NCBI RefSeq assembly: GCF_036924535.1 | Contig: NZ_JAZHRT010000001.1 | Location: 1,984,001-2,048,000, forward strand | DNA: 64,000 nucleotides | Direction of reading: 5' to 3' | Origin: Bradyrhizobium sp. AZCC 2262 | GTDB lineage: Bacteria; Pseudomonadota; Alphaproteobacteria; Rhizobiales; Xanthobacteraceae | In this document: positions 53,150 to 62,881 of the stretch, piece after piece | How the letters are laid out: every line of letters begins with the position of its first letter | Numbering within the stretch: position 1 is the first letter of the stretch | Made by a program: the position numbers and the translations under genes | Notes under the pieces: generated by a model | What the model saw: the letters and a program-made list of their open reading frames with translations, nothing else | What the model was told of the DNA's origin: nothing | Databases searched by the model: none

Positions 53150-55512
53150 CCGACCGCCGCCTTCTTGCGCGCCGGCGTTTGCACGATCGGTTCCAGGTCG
53201 GCCGCGATCATGGATGCCGCTCGACGGTCTTCCGGCACCGGCCGATAGAGAGTGTTGCGTTGCATCGGCTCGCGGCCAATCGAGTGGATGAGCGCTTCCA
53301 TGTCGTGAGGCGGAAACTCCTGGCCGTGCTGGGTGCCGGCGGCGCGCGAGATGCTCTCATTCATCAGCGTGCCACCGAGATCGTTGGCGCCGGACTTCAG
53401 GCAGATCGCGGCGCCCGCCGGCCCCATCTTCACCCACGACGTCTGGATGTTTGATATCAGCGGATGCAGGGCCAGCCGCGCGACGGCATGCATGAGCACG
53501 GCTTCGCGGAATGTCGGGCCGGGGCGCGCCATGCCGTGGCGGTACATCGGCGCTTCCATGTGGACAAAGGGAAGCGGCACGAACTCGGTGAAGCCGCCGG
53601 TTTCAGCCTGCAAGTCGCGCAGCGCAAGCAGATGTTTCGCCCACGAATTTGAGGTTTCGACGTGCCCGTACATGATGGTCGAGGTGGTACGCAATCCGGC
53701 CTGGTGGGCGGCGCGCTGCACGTCGAGCCACTGCCCGGTGTTGATCTTGTCGGGGCAGATGATGGCGCGTATGCCATCGTCGAGAATTTCCGCCGCCGTT
53801 CCGGGCAGGGTGCCGAGACCAGCCGCCTTCAGCCTGGCGAGGAACGCGTGGACCGATAGTCCGAGCGTGGCCGCACCTTGCGTGACTTCCAGAGCCGAGA
53901 AGGCGTGGATGTGCATCTCGGGGACGATCGCCTTGATCGCCCGGCAGATCGCTTCGTAGGTGGCGCCGGTGTAGTCGGGATGGATGCCGCCTTGCAGGCA
54001 CACTTCCGTCGCCCCGCGATCCCACGCCTCGATCGAGCGACGCGTGATTTCCTCGATGGCGAGATCATATGGTGAGCCGCGCAGATCGTCGTGCGTGCGG
54101 CCTTTCGAGAAGGCGCAAAACTTGCACCGGAAGTAGCAAATGTTTGTGTAATTGATGTTGCGGTTCACGACGTAACGCACGACATCGCCACTGACCGCGC
54201 GCCGCAGCGCGTCGGCAGCCTGCGTGACGTGCCGGTAGTCGGCGTCGCGCGCCGCGAACAGGCGTACGATGTCGTTCGAGGTGAGCCGTTCGCCCGATGT
54301 GGCACGCTCAACGATTCCAGCGATTCCATCGTCGACGCCGCGAGCGAGCACCAGCGGCGCCGGTGGCGGCTTGGTGTTGCCCGGTGCCCAGTCATCGTCG
54401 CGCGCGAAGCCTTCAGCGTCGCTCATGCGCCGCACGCGGGTGGCGATGTCGGGAGCCAGCCACGTGTCGGCGACGCGTACATAGGCGGGATAAACGGGCA
54501 AGCGGTTCACCAGCAGCTTACCGGCCTCCGCACTCTTGCGGGCAAGTTCGGCAATGGCAGGCCACGGCGCTTCGGGGTTCACGTGATCGGGCGTGACCGG
54601 CGAGATGCCGCCCCAATCGTTGAGCCCCGCGTCCATTAGTTCTTGATAGACTCCGGGCGACAGATTTGGCGGCGCCTGGATGTTCATGTCGGGCCCGAGA
54701 ACGAGGCGCGCCGTCGCGATGGTCCACAGCAGGTCGTCGAGATCGGGTTCCTCGGAATCGGCGAGCTTGGTGTCGGGCTTGGCCCGGAAGTTCTGGACGA
54801 TGACTTCCTGGATATGACCATGGGCGGCGTGCAGATCCCGTATAGCCTCCAGCGCGTCGACCCGCTCGTCGCGTGTCTCGCCGATGCCGATCAGGATGCC
54901 GGTCGTGAACGGAACCTTCAGCTCGCCGGCCAGACGCAGGGTTTCCAGCCTGACTGCCGGATGTTTGTCCGGAGAGCCGTAGTGAACGCCGCCCTGGCTG
55001 CAGAGCCGCTCGCTGGTGGACTCCAGCATGATGCCCTGGCTCGCCGTGACCTCGCGCAGGCCGGCGATCTCCTCGCGCGTCATCACGCCGGGATTGGCAT
55101 GCGGCAGCAATCCGGTCTCGCGCAGCACGAGCGCGCACATCGCGGTGAGATAGGAGATCGTCGTTTCGTGGCCGAGCGCCTTCAATGCGTCGCGCGCGGC
55201 CTGGTAGCGCAACTCGGGCTTGTCGCCCAGCGTGAACAGCGCCTCGGTGCAACCTGCGGCCGCTCCGGCGCGCGCAATGGCGAGCACCTCGTCGGGTGTG
55301 AGGTAGACGGGCTTGCCCACGCGCGGCACTTGCGCGAACGTGCAGTAGTGGCAGACGTCGCGGCAGAGTTTGGTAAGCGGAATGAAGACTTTGCGCGAAT
55401 AGGAGATCAGCCGGCCATGGCCGGAATCGCGCAAGGCCGCAGCTTCTGCCATCAATTCTGCCAGCGGCGCTTCGAACCGCTGCCGTGTCGCCTGTCTACC
55501 GGCCGCCGTCAC
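53146..55512 (-). CDS. fbiC: FbiC, fused CofG-CofH Fo synthase
   Basis: 788 residues holding two radical-SAM domains: the CofG half with Cys50, Cys54, Cys57 (CRDVCHYC) and the CofH half with Cys459, Cys463, Cys466 (CYFRCKFC). Together they build the deazaflavin Fo from tyrosine and 5-amino-6-ribitylaminouracil. Fusion is the arrangement of actinobacteria; archaea have two proteins. The start is a GTG at 55512. The gene is convergent with cofEDC, the two stop codons overlapping. It is somewhat shorter than the mycobacterial protein (about 850 residues), mainly at the N-terminus. Confidence 0.95.
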   Translation of the reverse strand: MTAAGRQATRQRFEAPLAELMAEAAALRDSGHGRLISYSRKVFIPLTKLCRDVCHYCTFAQVPRVGKPVYLTPDEVLAIARAGAAAGCTEALFTLGDKPELRYQAARDALKALGHETTISYLTAMCALVLRETGLLPHANPGVMTREEIAGLREVTASQGIMLESTSERLCSQGGVHYGSPDKHPAVRLETLRLAGELKVPFTTGILIGIGETRDERVDALEAIRDLHAAHGHIQEVIVQNFRAKPDTKLADSEEPDLDDLLWTIATARLVLGPDMNIQAPPNLSPGVYQELMDAGLNDWGGISPVTPDHVNPEAPWPAIAELARKSAEAGKLLVNRLPVYPAYVRVADTWLAPDIATRVRRMSDAEGFARDDDWAPGNTKPPPAPLVLARGVDDGIAGIVERATSGERLTSNDIVRLFAARDADYRHVTQAADALRRAVSGDVVRYVVNRNINYTNICYFRCKFCAFSKGRTHDDLRGSPYDLAIEEITRRSIEAWDRGATEVCLQGGIHPDYTGATYEAICRAIKAIVPEMHIHAFSALEVTQGAATLGLSVHAFLARLKAAGLGTLPGTAAEILDDGIRAIICPDKINTGQWLDVQRAAHQAGLRTTSTIMYGHVETSNSWAKHLLALRDLQAETGGFTEFVPLPFVHMEAPMYRHGMARPGPTFREAVLMHAVARLALHPLISNIQTSWVKMGPAGAAICLKSGANDLGGTLMNESISRAAGTQHGQEFPPHDMEALIHSIGREPMQRNTLYRPVPEDRRAASMIAADLEPIVQTPARKKAAVG

Positions 55513-55633
55513 AATCCATCATCTCCGCCCGTAGAGGGTCGCATTTCCTGCGGGAGGCGCTTGCCGCCACCCGCTGGCGGCCGCATGGTGTCGCATCGAC
55601 GCCAGCAATGCAATGCAGGGAAGGACGCAACAA

Positions 55634-56587
55634 ATGCTGATCGGCTTCAACGCCCCGACCGCCGGCCCCCTGGCGGCCGCGGATAACCTTGCGAAAATCG
55701 TGGTTGGCGCCGAGGCGATCGGCTTCGACTATGCAACGTTCAGTGACCATATCGTGATTCCGACCGCGATCGCGGCCGAATATCCCTACAGCGCCTCCGG
55801 GGAATTCCCCAGCGGTACCCGCGGCGAGCGGCACGAACAGCTGACGGAGATCGCCTGGATTGCCGCTAAAACGACGCGGCTGCGTCTCGTGACATCAGTC
55901 ATGGTGGTGCCGCACCGGCCGGCCGTGCTGACCGCCAGGATTCTCTCGACCATCGACGTCCTCTCGGGTGGCCGGCTGACGCTCGGTATCGGCGCGGGCT
56001 GGATGCGGGAGGAGTTCGAGGCCATCGACGCGCCGGATTTCGATACGCGTGGAGCTGTAACCGACGAATATGTGCGCGCCTTCGTCGAACTCTGGACAAA
56101 GGACGCGCCAAAATTCGACGGCAAGCATGTGCGGTTCGCCAATATCGGCTTCGACCCGAAGCCCGTGCAGAAGCCGCATCCGCCGATCTGGGTCGGAGGC
56201 GAGAGCGGTCCGGCGCTGCGGCGGGCTGCGCGCATCGGCGATGCCTGGTATCCGATCGGAACCAACCCGCAGAATCCGCTCGATAGCCTGGCGCGTTTCA
56301 AGACCCAGGAAGCACGCCTGCGCAAGATGACCGCCGAAGCGGGGCGCGATCCCAAGGCGGTCGGCCTGAGCTTGCGCGTCACGGTGTTCGGCGAGACCGC
56401 GCCACCGCAGGCCAGTGATGGCGAACATCGCCTGTTCGCCGGTCCGCCGGCGCTGGTCGCCGCCGATATCAGGGCGCTGCGGGATATGGGTGTCGGCAGC
56501 GTCGATTTCGGATTCGGCGGCTCGACAGCCGACGAAGTCCTCGCAGGCATGCAGAAATTCAGGGCCGAGGTCTTGCCGCTCGTCTAG
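55634..56587 (+). CDS. LLM-family oxidoreductase, probably F420-dependent
   Basis: 317 residues: LIGFNAPTAGPLAAADNLAK, YATFSDHIVIPTAI, VMVVPHRPAVLTAR and GGRLTLGIGAGWMREEFEA are the F420-type LLM blocks. The ATG at 55634 has GGAAGGA upstream. It is divergent from fbiC with a 121-bp gap and nearly abuts the convergent LLM gene at 56590. A related protein is encoded at 60796 (shared DHIVIP/EHVVVP and GWLKEEFEA-type blocks). Confidence 0.88.
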   Translation: MLIGFNAPTAGPLAAADNLAKIVVGAEAIGFDYATFSDHIVIPTAIAAEYPYSASGEFPSGTRGERHEQLTEIAWIAAKTTRLRLVTSVMVVPHRPAVLTARILSTIDVLSGGRLTLGIGAGWMREEFEAIDAPDFDTRGAVTDEYVRAFVELWTKDAPKFDGKHVRFANIGFDPKPVQKPHPPIWVGGESGPALRRAARIGDAWYPIGTNPQNPLDSLARFKTQEARLRKMTAEAGRDPKAVGLSLRVTVFGETAPPQASDGEHRLFAGPPALVAADIRALRDMGVGSVDFGFGGSTADEVLAGMQKFRAEVLPLV

Positions 56588-56589
56588 AT

Positions 56590-57444
56590 CTAGCTGCCGA
56601 GCTGGCGGATCAACGTCGCCCAGCGGTCGAGTTCCGGCAGGATTATATCGGCCTTGCCGGAATCCAGGCTGACGACCAGGCGTGAGACGCCGTCGTCGCG
56701 GTCGCGCTTGAGCAGGTCGAGGTTCTCCCTGGCGCCCCAGATCGTGATCGGTACCGACGCAGGATCGCGTCCCGCCTCGGCTGCCATCTCGCGGAATTTT
56801 GGCAGCAGGGCCTGTACGTCCGCATATTGGCTGCGCGTGCGGTGGGGCATCCAGCCGTCGCCGTAGCGCAAGGCGCGCCGCGCGCCGAACGGGAAGGCGC
56901 CGCCGACGATAATCGGTGGATGCGGCTTCTGGACCGGCTTCGGCCAGGTCATCATCGGGTCGAAGCTCACGAACTCGCCATGGTACTCGGCCTTTGACTT
57001 GGTCCAGATCACCTTCATGGCCTCGACGCGCTCGCGCGCCAGCTTGTGGCGGCTTGCGAAAACGGTGCCGTGGTTGGCCATCTCGTCCTCATTCCAGCCG
57101 TTGCCGATGCCGAACAGGAAACGGCCGCCCGAGACCTGGTCGATCGAAGCGACCTGTTTGGCGGTCTGGATCGGATCGCGCTGAGCGATCAGGCAAATGC
57201 CGGTGCCGAGCAGCAGCGTCTTGGTCACCGCTGCAGCCGCACCCAGCACCACGAAGGGGTCCATCACGTCGTAATATTTCTTTGGTAGATCGCCGCCGCT
57301 GGGGAAGGCCGACTTGCGCGTCAACGGAATGTGAGAGTGTTCGGGGACCCACAGTGAATCGAAGCCGCGGTCCTCCAGCGCCCGCGCAAGTTCGGTCGGC
57401 GACATCGAGTAGTCGGTGAAAAACATGGCCCCGCCGATGCGCAT
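56590..57444 (-). CDS. LLM-family oxidoreductase, probably F420-dependent
   Basis: 284 residues: FTDYSMSPTELARALEDRGF, LWVPEHSHIPLTRK, GTGICLIAQRDPIQTAKQ and GGRFLFGIGNGWNEDEMANH. The last is a clear F420-type LLM signature. The SHIPLTRK loop resembles members from mycobacteria. It is convergent with the LLM gene at 55634 and lies 59 bp after the LLM gene at 57504. Substrate unknown. Confidence 0.88.
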   Translation of the reverse strand: MRIGGAMFFTDYSMSPTELARALEDRGFDSLWVPEHSHIPLTRKSAFPSGGDLPKKYYDVMDPFVVLGAAAAVTKTLLLGTGICLIAQRDPIQTAKQVASIDQVSGGRFLFGIGNGWNEDEMANHGTVFASRHKLARERVEAMKVIWTKSKAEYHGEFVSFDPMMTWPKPVQKPHPPIIVGGAFPFGARRALRYGDGWMPHRTRSQYADVQALLPKFREMAAEAGRDPASVPITIWGARENLDLLKRDRDDGVSRLVVSLDSGKADIILPELDRWATLIRQLGS

Positions 57445-57503
57445 CGTTCACTCCCTTGTGTTGTTGCTCGCGGACCAGGTGGCCGGCGATGGATTTCGTG
57501 TCG

Positions 57504-58454
57504 CTATCTATCGCTCGTCTTTGGACGTCTCGGCCAGCGCGCTTCCGCGCGGGGAAGCACCTGCTCGATCAGCAGGCGGGTCTGGGCCAGAATTGTGTCG
57601 TCATCACCGCCGAGTGGCCGCAAAATGAACTTCGACACGCCGGCGTCGACGTATTCGGCGATGCGCGCGAGGATCGTGTCGGCGTCGCCGATCGCGAACG
57701 CGTGCGTGGCGTCACGCCCGGTGCGTTTGGCGTAGGCGTCCATCGACCTGCCGACACCGGGCGCGTCCCGGCTGCCGAAGTGAAACGCGAAGCCGGCGCC
57801 ATAGTGATCTTCGTCGATGGATCGGCCGGCTTCTCTGGCGGCGGCCTTGATCGCGGCCACGACGCGGCCGGCCTCCGCCGGCGGGTCGCCGCCGGTCTGC
57901 CAGCCGGTGCCGATGCGCGCCGTACGCCGGATCGCGGCGTCAGTCGAGCCACCGATCCACATCGGCAGGTCGGGCTGTACGGGCTTCGGCGCGATGGTGA
58001 CTCCTTTCAGCTGGTAGAAAGCGCCGCTGAAGTCGACCGACTCCTCTCGCCACAGGCGACGGATGATATCGAGGCACTCGTCGGTCTTGCGACCGCGCGT
58101 CTTGGTGTCGATGCCGAGCGCCTGCCATTCGGGCGCCAGCGGGCTGCCAATGCCGAAAGCGGGCAGCAGGCGGCCGTCGGACAGCATGTCGATGGTGGCG
58201 CACTGCTTGGCCAGCAGCACGGGGTCGCGGAACGCCAGCGACACGACGTTCATGCCGAACCGCATGCGCCGCGTGCGCCCGGCCAAGGCCGCCATCGTGG
58301 TCATCGATTCAAGGAACGGCTGACGGCCGACGATCCGGTCGGTTTGCCAGATCGAATCCACGCCTCCGGCTTCACACATGTCGATCCAGCGCCAGTACGC
58401 CGCTGCGCCGGAAAACGGAAACTCCGCACAGCCCAGTCCGATTCCGACACCCAT
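57504..58454 (-). CDS. LLM-family oxidoreductase, probably F420-dependent
   Basis: 316 residues: MGVGIGLGCAEFPFSGAAAY, GVDSIWQTDRIVG, and MLSDGRLLPAFGIGSPLAPE, which departs from the common GGR...GWNE signature. The ATG at 58454 is chosen because the strand motif starts there; the frame is open into the palindromic repeat upstream. It is part of a minus-strand run of four LLM genes. Role unknown; the variant signature may mean a different substrate or cofactor orientation. Confidence 0.85.
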   Translation of the reverse strand: MGVGIGLGCAEFPFSGAAAYWRWIDMCEAGGVDSIWQTDRIVGRQPFLESMTTMAALAGRTRRMRFGMNVVSLAFRDPVLLAKQCATIDMLSDGRLLPAFGIGSPLAPEWQALGIDTKTRGRKTDECLDIIRRLWREESVDFSGAFYQLKGVTIAPKPVQPDLPMWIGGSTDAAIRRTARIGTGWQTGGDPPAEAGRVVAAIKAAAREAGRSIDEDHYGAGFAFHFGSRDAPGVGRSMDAYAKRTGRDATHAFAIGDADTILARIAEYVDAGVSKFILRPLGGDDDTILAQTRLLIEQVLPRAEARWPRRPKTSDR

Positions 58455-58487
58455 GCGCCGTCTTTCCTTCCGCTCTAGATTCCTATT

Positions 58488-58537
58488 CGCGCATGATCTT
58501 TTCGGAAAACCGCTGAACACTTTTTCGGATCATGCGC
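58488..58537. repeat. Palindromic intergenic repeat of Bradyrhizobium-group type
   Basis: GCGCATGATC and GATCATGCGC form 10-bp perfect arms at the ends of this about 50-bp element, with TTTTCGGAAAACCG in between. Its end overlaps the stop codon of the LLM gene at 58537 by one base. I recall near-identical elements scattered through Bradyrhizobium, Rhodopseudomonas and Nitrobacter genomes. It supports the taxonomic call and suggests this island is long resident in that background. Confidence 0.65.
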
Positions 58538-59556
58538 TAGGCCGCCGCGGCTTTGACGCGGGGCGCTACGTCGCGCACGAAGCGTTCGAGACTGCCGTTC
58601 ATCTGTTCCGGCCGCATGCCCGGCGGCACCGCCCAGGTGACGAGGTCGGTGATGCCGTATTCGCGCACGAAGGATGTCAGCTCCTTCACACAGTGCTCGA
58701 CGTTGCCTACCACCCATGTCTGCGGGATGCTGGCTTCCCGCGTGTTGCCCGAAACGCCACCGGCGGCGCTCTCGTCCTTGTTGAAGCTGCGATAGACCTG
58801 GCCGCGATAGCGCTCGGCGGCGCGCACGGCCGGCCAGTCGCGCTCGGCGTCGTCGGTCACGAGGCAGGAGCGGATGATGCCGACACGATAGTTGTCGGGG
58901 TTGCGGCCGGACGCTTTCAGCGTCGCGCGCCACGGATCGAGCACCATTGACCGCGCGCCCTGCGGCAGGAAGTTGCCGTCATTGCGTGCCGCGCGTTGCG
59001 CGCCGGCCTCCGACATCGCAGCAATCCACAGCGGCGGGCCGCCCGGCTGCACGTAGCGCGGCCTGATCACGACGTCGTCGAAATCGTAGCGCTTGCCGTG
59101 GAAACTGAACTTTTCGCCAGTGAAACAATGGCGCAACACCTCGATGCCTTCGTCCGTCATTGACACGCGGCGCGAGACGGGCAGACCGAAACCGCGGAAC
59201 TCGTGCGGCGCGTAGCCCATGCCGACGCCTACCTCGACGCGGCCATTGCTGATATTGTCGAGTACCGCGAGGTCCTCGGCCAGTCGCACCGGATGGTTGA
59301 ACGGCAGCAGACAGACGTCGCTCGATAGCCGCACGCGTTTGGTACGCGCGGCGATCGCGCCTGCCATTGGCACCCACGAAGGCAGGTAGCCGTCATCGAG
59401 GAAATGATGCTCGGTGAACCACACGAGATCGAGTCCGAGCCCGTCGAGCATGACCACCTGGTCCATGATCGTGGCGTACAGGCTCGGCATGTCCATGCCC
59501 GATTCCGGCGTGTTGCGGAAATCGTAGACCGTGCCGACGCGAAGGGGTGGACGCAT
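58537..59556 (-). CDS. LLM-family oxidoreductase (bacterial-luciferase-like)
   Basis: 339 residues. It opens LRVGTVYDFRNTPESGMDMP, then DLVWFTEHHFLDDGYLPSW, LSSDVCLLPFNHPVRLAEDL and NGRVEVGVGMGYAPHEFRGF. The EHHF block is typical of FMN-type LLM monooxygenases, so this protein may use FMN rather than F420. It lies 27 bp after the LLM gene at 59584. In the island it could be an oxygenase acting on products of F420-dependent steps; this is inference. Confidence 0.85.
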   Translation of the reverse strand: MRPPLRVGTVYDFRNTPESGMDMPSLYATIMDQVVMLDGLGLDLVWFTEHHFLDDGYLPSWVPMAGAIAARTKRVRLSSDVCLLPFNHPVRLAEDLAVLDNISNGRVEVGVGMGYAPHEFRGFGLPVSRRVSMTDEGIEVLRHCFTGEKFSFHGKRYDFDDVVIRPRYVQPGGPPLWIAAMSEAGAQRAARNDGNFLPQGARSMVLDPWRATLKASGRNPDNYRVGIIRSCLVTDDAERDWPAVRAAERYRGQVYRSFNKDESAAGGVSGNTREASIPQTWVVGNVEHCVKELTSFVREYGITDLVTWAVPPGMRPEQMNGSLERFVRDVAPRVKAAAA

Positions 59557-59583
59557 GACGCTTGTTCTCCGCTGGTCAGGACC

Positions 59584-60621
59584 TCAGTTCAGCCGCGCGG
59601 CCTTGGCCATCACCTCGATGGCCTCGGGCTGGCGTGATCGCACGCTGAGCGAATCCGCGCCGCTGTCCTCCCATGCGCGGTAGCGTTCGCGGATACGCGC
59701 CGGTGGGCCGACCAGCGATTTCAGATCGACCCACTCGTCGGGCACGGTGGCGATGGCTTCTTCCTTGTGGCCCGCGAGGTATGGTTCCTGGATGCGCTTG
59801 GCGGCATCGCCGAAGCCGCGCCGGACCATGATGTCGTTATGAAAATTCTTGCGCTGGTGACCCATGCCGCCCACATACAGCGCCACCTCCGGCTTGAGGC
59901 GCGTCAGCGCCCCCTTCACGTCGTTGTCGACCTCGACATGGACGGAGGCCTGGATTGTGAAATCCTTCAAGCTCTTGCCGTTGCCAGCGCGGCGGAAGCC
60001 TTCCTCCAGCCACGGGCTGTATTCCTCCATGGCGCCCGGCACGAACCCCATTGGCAGCCAGCCGTCGGCGATCTCAGCCGTCAGCTTGACCATCGCCTCG
60101 CCGCCCGTGGCGAGATAGATCGGGATGTCCGGGTTCATGTGCAGGATCGACTTCAGCGGCTTGGCGAGGCCAGCGGAGCCCTCGCCCTTGTAGGGCAGGC
60201 TGATCTCGCGGCCTTCGTGCGTCACGGGATCTTCGCGCCTGAAGATCTTGCGCATGATCGCGACGTAATCCTTGACCCGATAATAGGGCTTGCCCCAGGG
60301 CTGGCCGTACCAGCCCTCGACGATTTGCGGTCCCGAGACACCGAGGCCCGCGATGAAGCGGCCGCCGCCGGCCATCGCGTCAATGCTGGCGGCCGACATG
60401 GCGGCATTGGCTGGCGTGCGCGCGGCCAACTGCATAATGCCGGTGCCGAGCTTGATGCGCTTAGTCACGGCGGCGAGGAATGCGAGCGGCGTGATGGCGT
60501 CGGAGCCGTAGGCCTCGGCCGACCAGACCGAGTCGTAACCCAGCTCCTCTGCGCGCTGTACGAGTGCGACCGGCACGTCGAGATGTGCGCCAGAGTAGCC
60601 GATCGACAGACCAAGCTTCAT
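59584..60621 (-). CDS. LLM-family oxidoreductase, probably F420-dependent
   Basis: 345 residues: KLGLSIGYSGAHLDVPVALV, YDSVWSAEAYGSDAITPL, GIMQLAARTPANAAMSA and GGRFIAGLGVSGPQIVEGWY form the signature of a distinct F420-LLM subfamily known from mycobacteria. The ATG at 60621 matches the family start; the frame is open to 60909 antisense to the next gene. It is divergent from the LLM gene at 60796. Substrate unknown. Confidence 0.88.
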   Translation of the reverse strand: MKLGLSIGYSGAHLDVPVALVQRAEELGYDSVWSAEAYGSDAITPLAFLAAVTKRIKLGTGIMQLAARTPANAAMSAASIDAMAGGGRFIAGLGVSGPQIVEGWYGQPWGKPYYRVKDYVAIMRKIFRREDPVTHEGREISLPYKGEGSAGLAKPLKSILHMNPDIPIYLATGGEAMVKLTAEIADGWLPMGFVPGAMEEYSPWLEEGFRRAGNGKSLKDFTIQASVHVEVDNDVKGALTRLKPEVALYVGGMGHQRKNFHNDIMVRRGFGDAAKRIQEPYLAGHKEEAIATVPDEWVDLKSLVGPPARIRERYRAWEDSGADSLSVRSRQPEAIEVMAKAARLN

Positions 60622-60795
60622 CACCACGTCCTCCCTGGCCCGAGGATACGAAGGGGCGGGTCGCTTGAACAGGTGCCGGCGGGGAATGGGAGGCTGCATG
60701 AACCGCGGCTCCCCGATGCGCTCGCCGCGTGCCATGATGGCGTTTGGAAGGCGCCGATCGAACGCGCCGCTCGATCCGGGAAGGAACTGTCCATC

Positions 60796-61680
<885 letters not shown>

Positions 61681-62069
61681 GGGTCGGAAGCGTGTTGGCG
61701 TCGCGACTCCGCCGCCATCGCGAGCGAACGGCTAGGTCGCCGAATTTCAGAAGCCGTTCAGATCCCGGGAAACGTTGCGCTCGCGCCCTGGCGTCATCGA
61801 AATTACCCAGTGCAGGAACTTCCCATCTGATTGAAGCCAAGGGCGGAACCAGCCCAATTTGGCCGAGGGACCGCGCGCCAACACTGCGGCCGCTGCTGCG
61901 TCGCGTTTGAAACTCTCGGCCGCTTACCGTGGTGCAATGCGTTGCGCGATACCTCCGTGCGTTGCTTCGAGACTTGACGAATTAGTCTACTTATGCAAGT
62001 GACGATCGAGCCCCGAAACTGGGCTCGATCCGTGGTCGAGCATTCGCGCGTTTCGGCGCGAGAGGAGCC
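61681..62069. other. Intergenic region after the F420 island
   Basis: These 389 bp hold no supported gene. The clear structure is an inverted repeat, GATCGAGCCC (62004-62013) and GGGCTCGATC (62021-62030), a 10-bp stem with a 7-base loop, 40 bp before the enoyl-CoA hydratase start. No T run follows, so it is more likely a regulatory site or mRNA hairpin than a terminator. Confidence 0.5.
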
Positions 62070-62846
62070 ATGTTGGAAGAGATCGATATCAAGCGCCGGG
62101 ACGGCATCGCGCACGTCGCCTTAAACCGCCCCGCTCTCAGGAACGCGGTCACGCTGGCGATGTGGCGTGAACTGGCGGAAACCTTCTCGCGCTTTGCCGC
62201 CGACAGGGAGGTGCGTGCCGTCGTGCTGACGGGCGAGGGCACGGATTTCAGCGTCGGCGCCGATATCTCCGAGTTCGACGCGATCCGCAATGACCGGCAA
62301 CAAAGCGCCGACTACGAGGTGGCCGTCGACGCGTGCTCGGGGGCGATCGCAGGATTGGGGAAACCAGTGGTCGCCGCGATCTCCGGCTATTGCCTGGGCG
62401 GAGGCTGCCATCTCGCTTTGGCATGCGACTTTCGCTTCGCCGATCGGACCGCGATGGTCGGCATTCCCGCAGCCAAACTCTCCATTGTCTACGGCGTTCG
62501 AAGCGTGCAGCGGCTGGCAGCGTTGGCCGGCATCGCCAACGCCAAACGCATTCTCTATTCGGGCGACCGCTACCCGGCCGAACAGGCACGATCGATTGGA
62601 TTGATCGACGAGATCCACGACGATGCCCGGCTCGCGGCTGCGCAGTTCGTCGAGCGCCTGGCGGCCAATGCGCCGTTGTCGATCTCGGGTGCGAAGTTCA
62701 TGCTGAATGGCCTCTCCATGGGGCTGGGAGCGCTCGATCTGACGGCCGCGCAGCAGTTGATTGATGCGGCGTCGGACAGCGAGGATTTCAGGGAAGGCCG
62801 CCGTGCCTTTGCGGAAAAACGACCACCGCGCTTTCGCGGCGAATAA
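62070..62846 (+). CDS. Enoyl-CoA hydratase/isomerase family protein
   Basis: 258 residues of the crotonase fold: VLTGEGTDFSVGADISEFD forms the first oxyanion-hole region, AISGYCLGGGCHLALACDFR the second. The position of the usual catalytic Glu near GIPAAKLSIVYG is occupied by residues other than the standard Glu pair, so hydratase activity is not certain; isomerase or hydrolase activity is possible. GAGAGGAGCC lies before the ATG. It is followed 35 bp later by molybdenum-hydroxylase subunit genes, suggesting an aromatic or N-heterocycle catabolic operon. Confidence 0.85.
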   Translation: MLEEIDIKRRDGIAHVALNRPALRNAVTLAMWRELAETFSRFAADREVRAVVLTGEGTDFSVGADISEFDAIRNDRQQSADYEVAVDACSGAIAGLGKPVVAAISGYCLGGGCHLALACDFRFADRTAMVGIPAAKLSIVYGVRSVQRLAALAGIANAKRILYSGDRYPAEQARSIGLIDEIHDDARLAAAQFVERLAANAPLSISGAKFMLNGLSMGLGALDLTAAQQLIDAASDSEDFREGRRAFAEKRPPRFRGE

Positions 62847-62881
62847 GCAGGGATGGAAACCGGCCGAGAAGGGTGAAGGCG

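Noticed and set aside
59767..60795. Long N-terminal extension of the LLM gene at 60796
   Set aside because: It is antisense to the LLM gene at 59584; the luciferase-like fold begins at the ATG at 60796, which has its own ribosome site.
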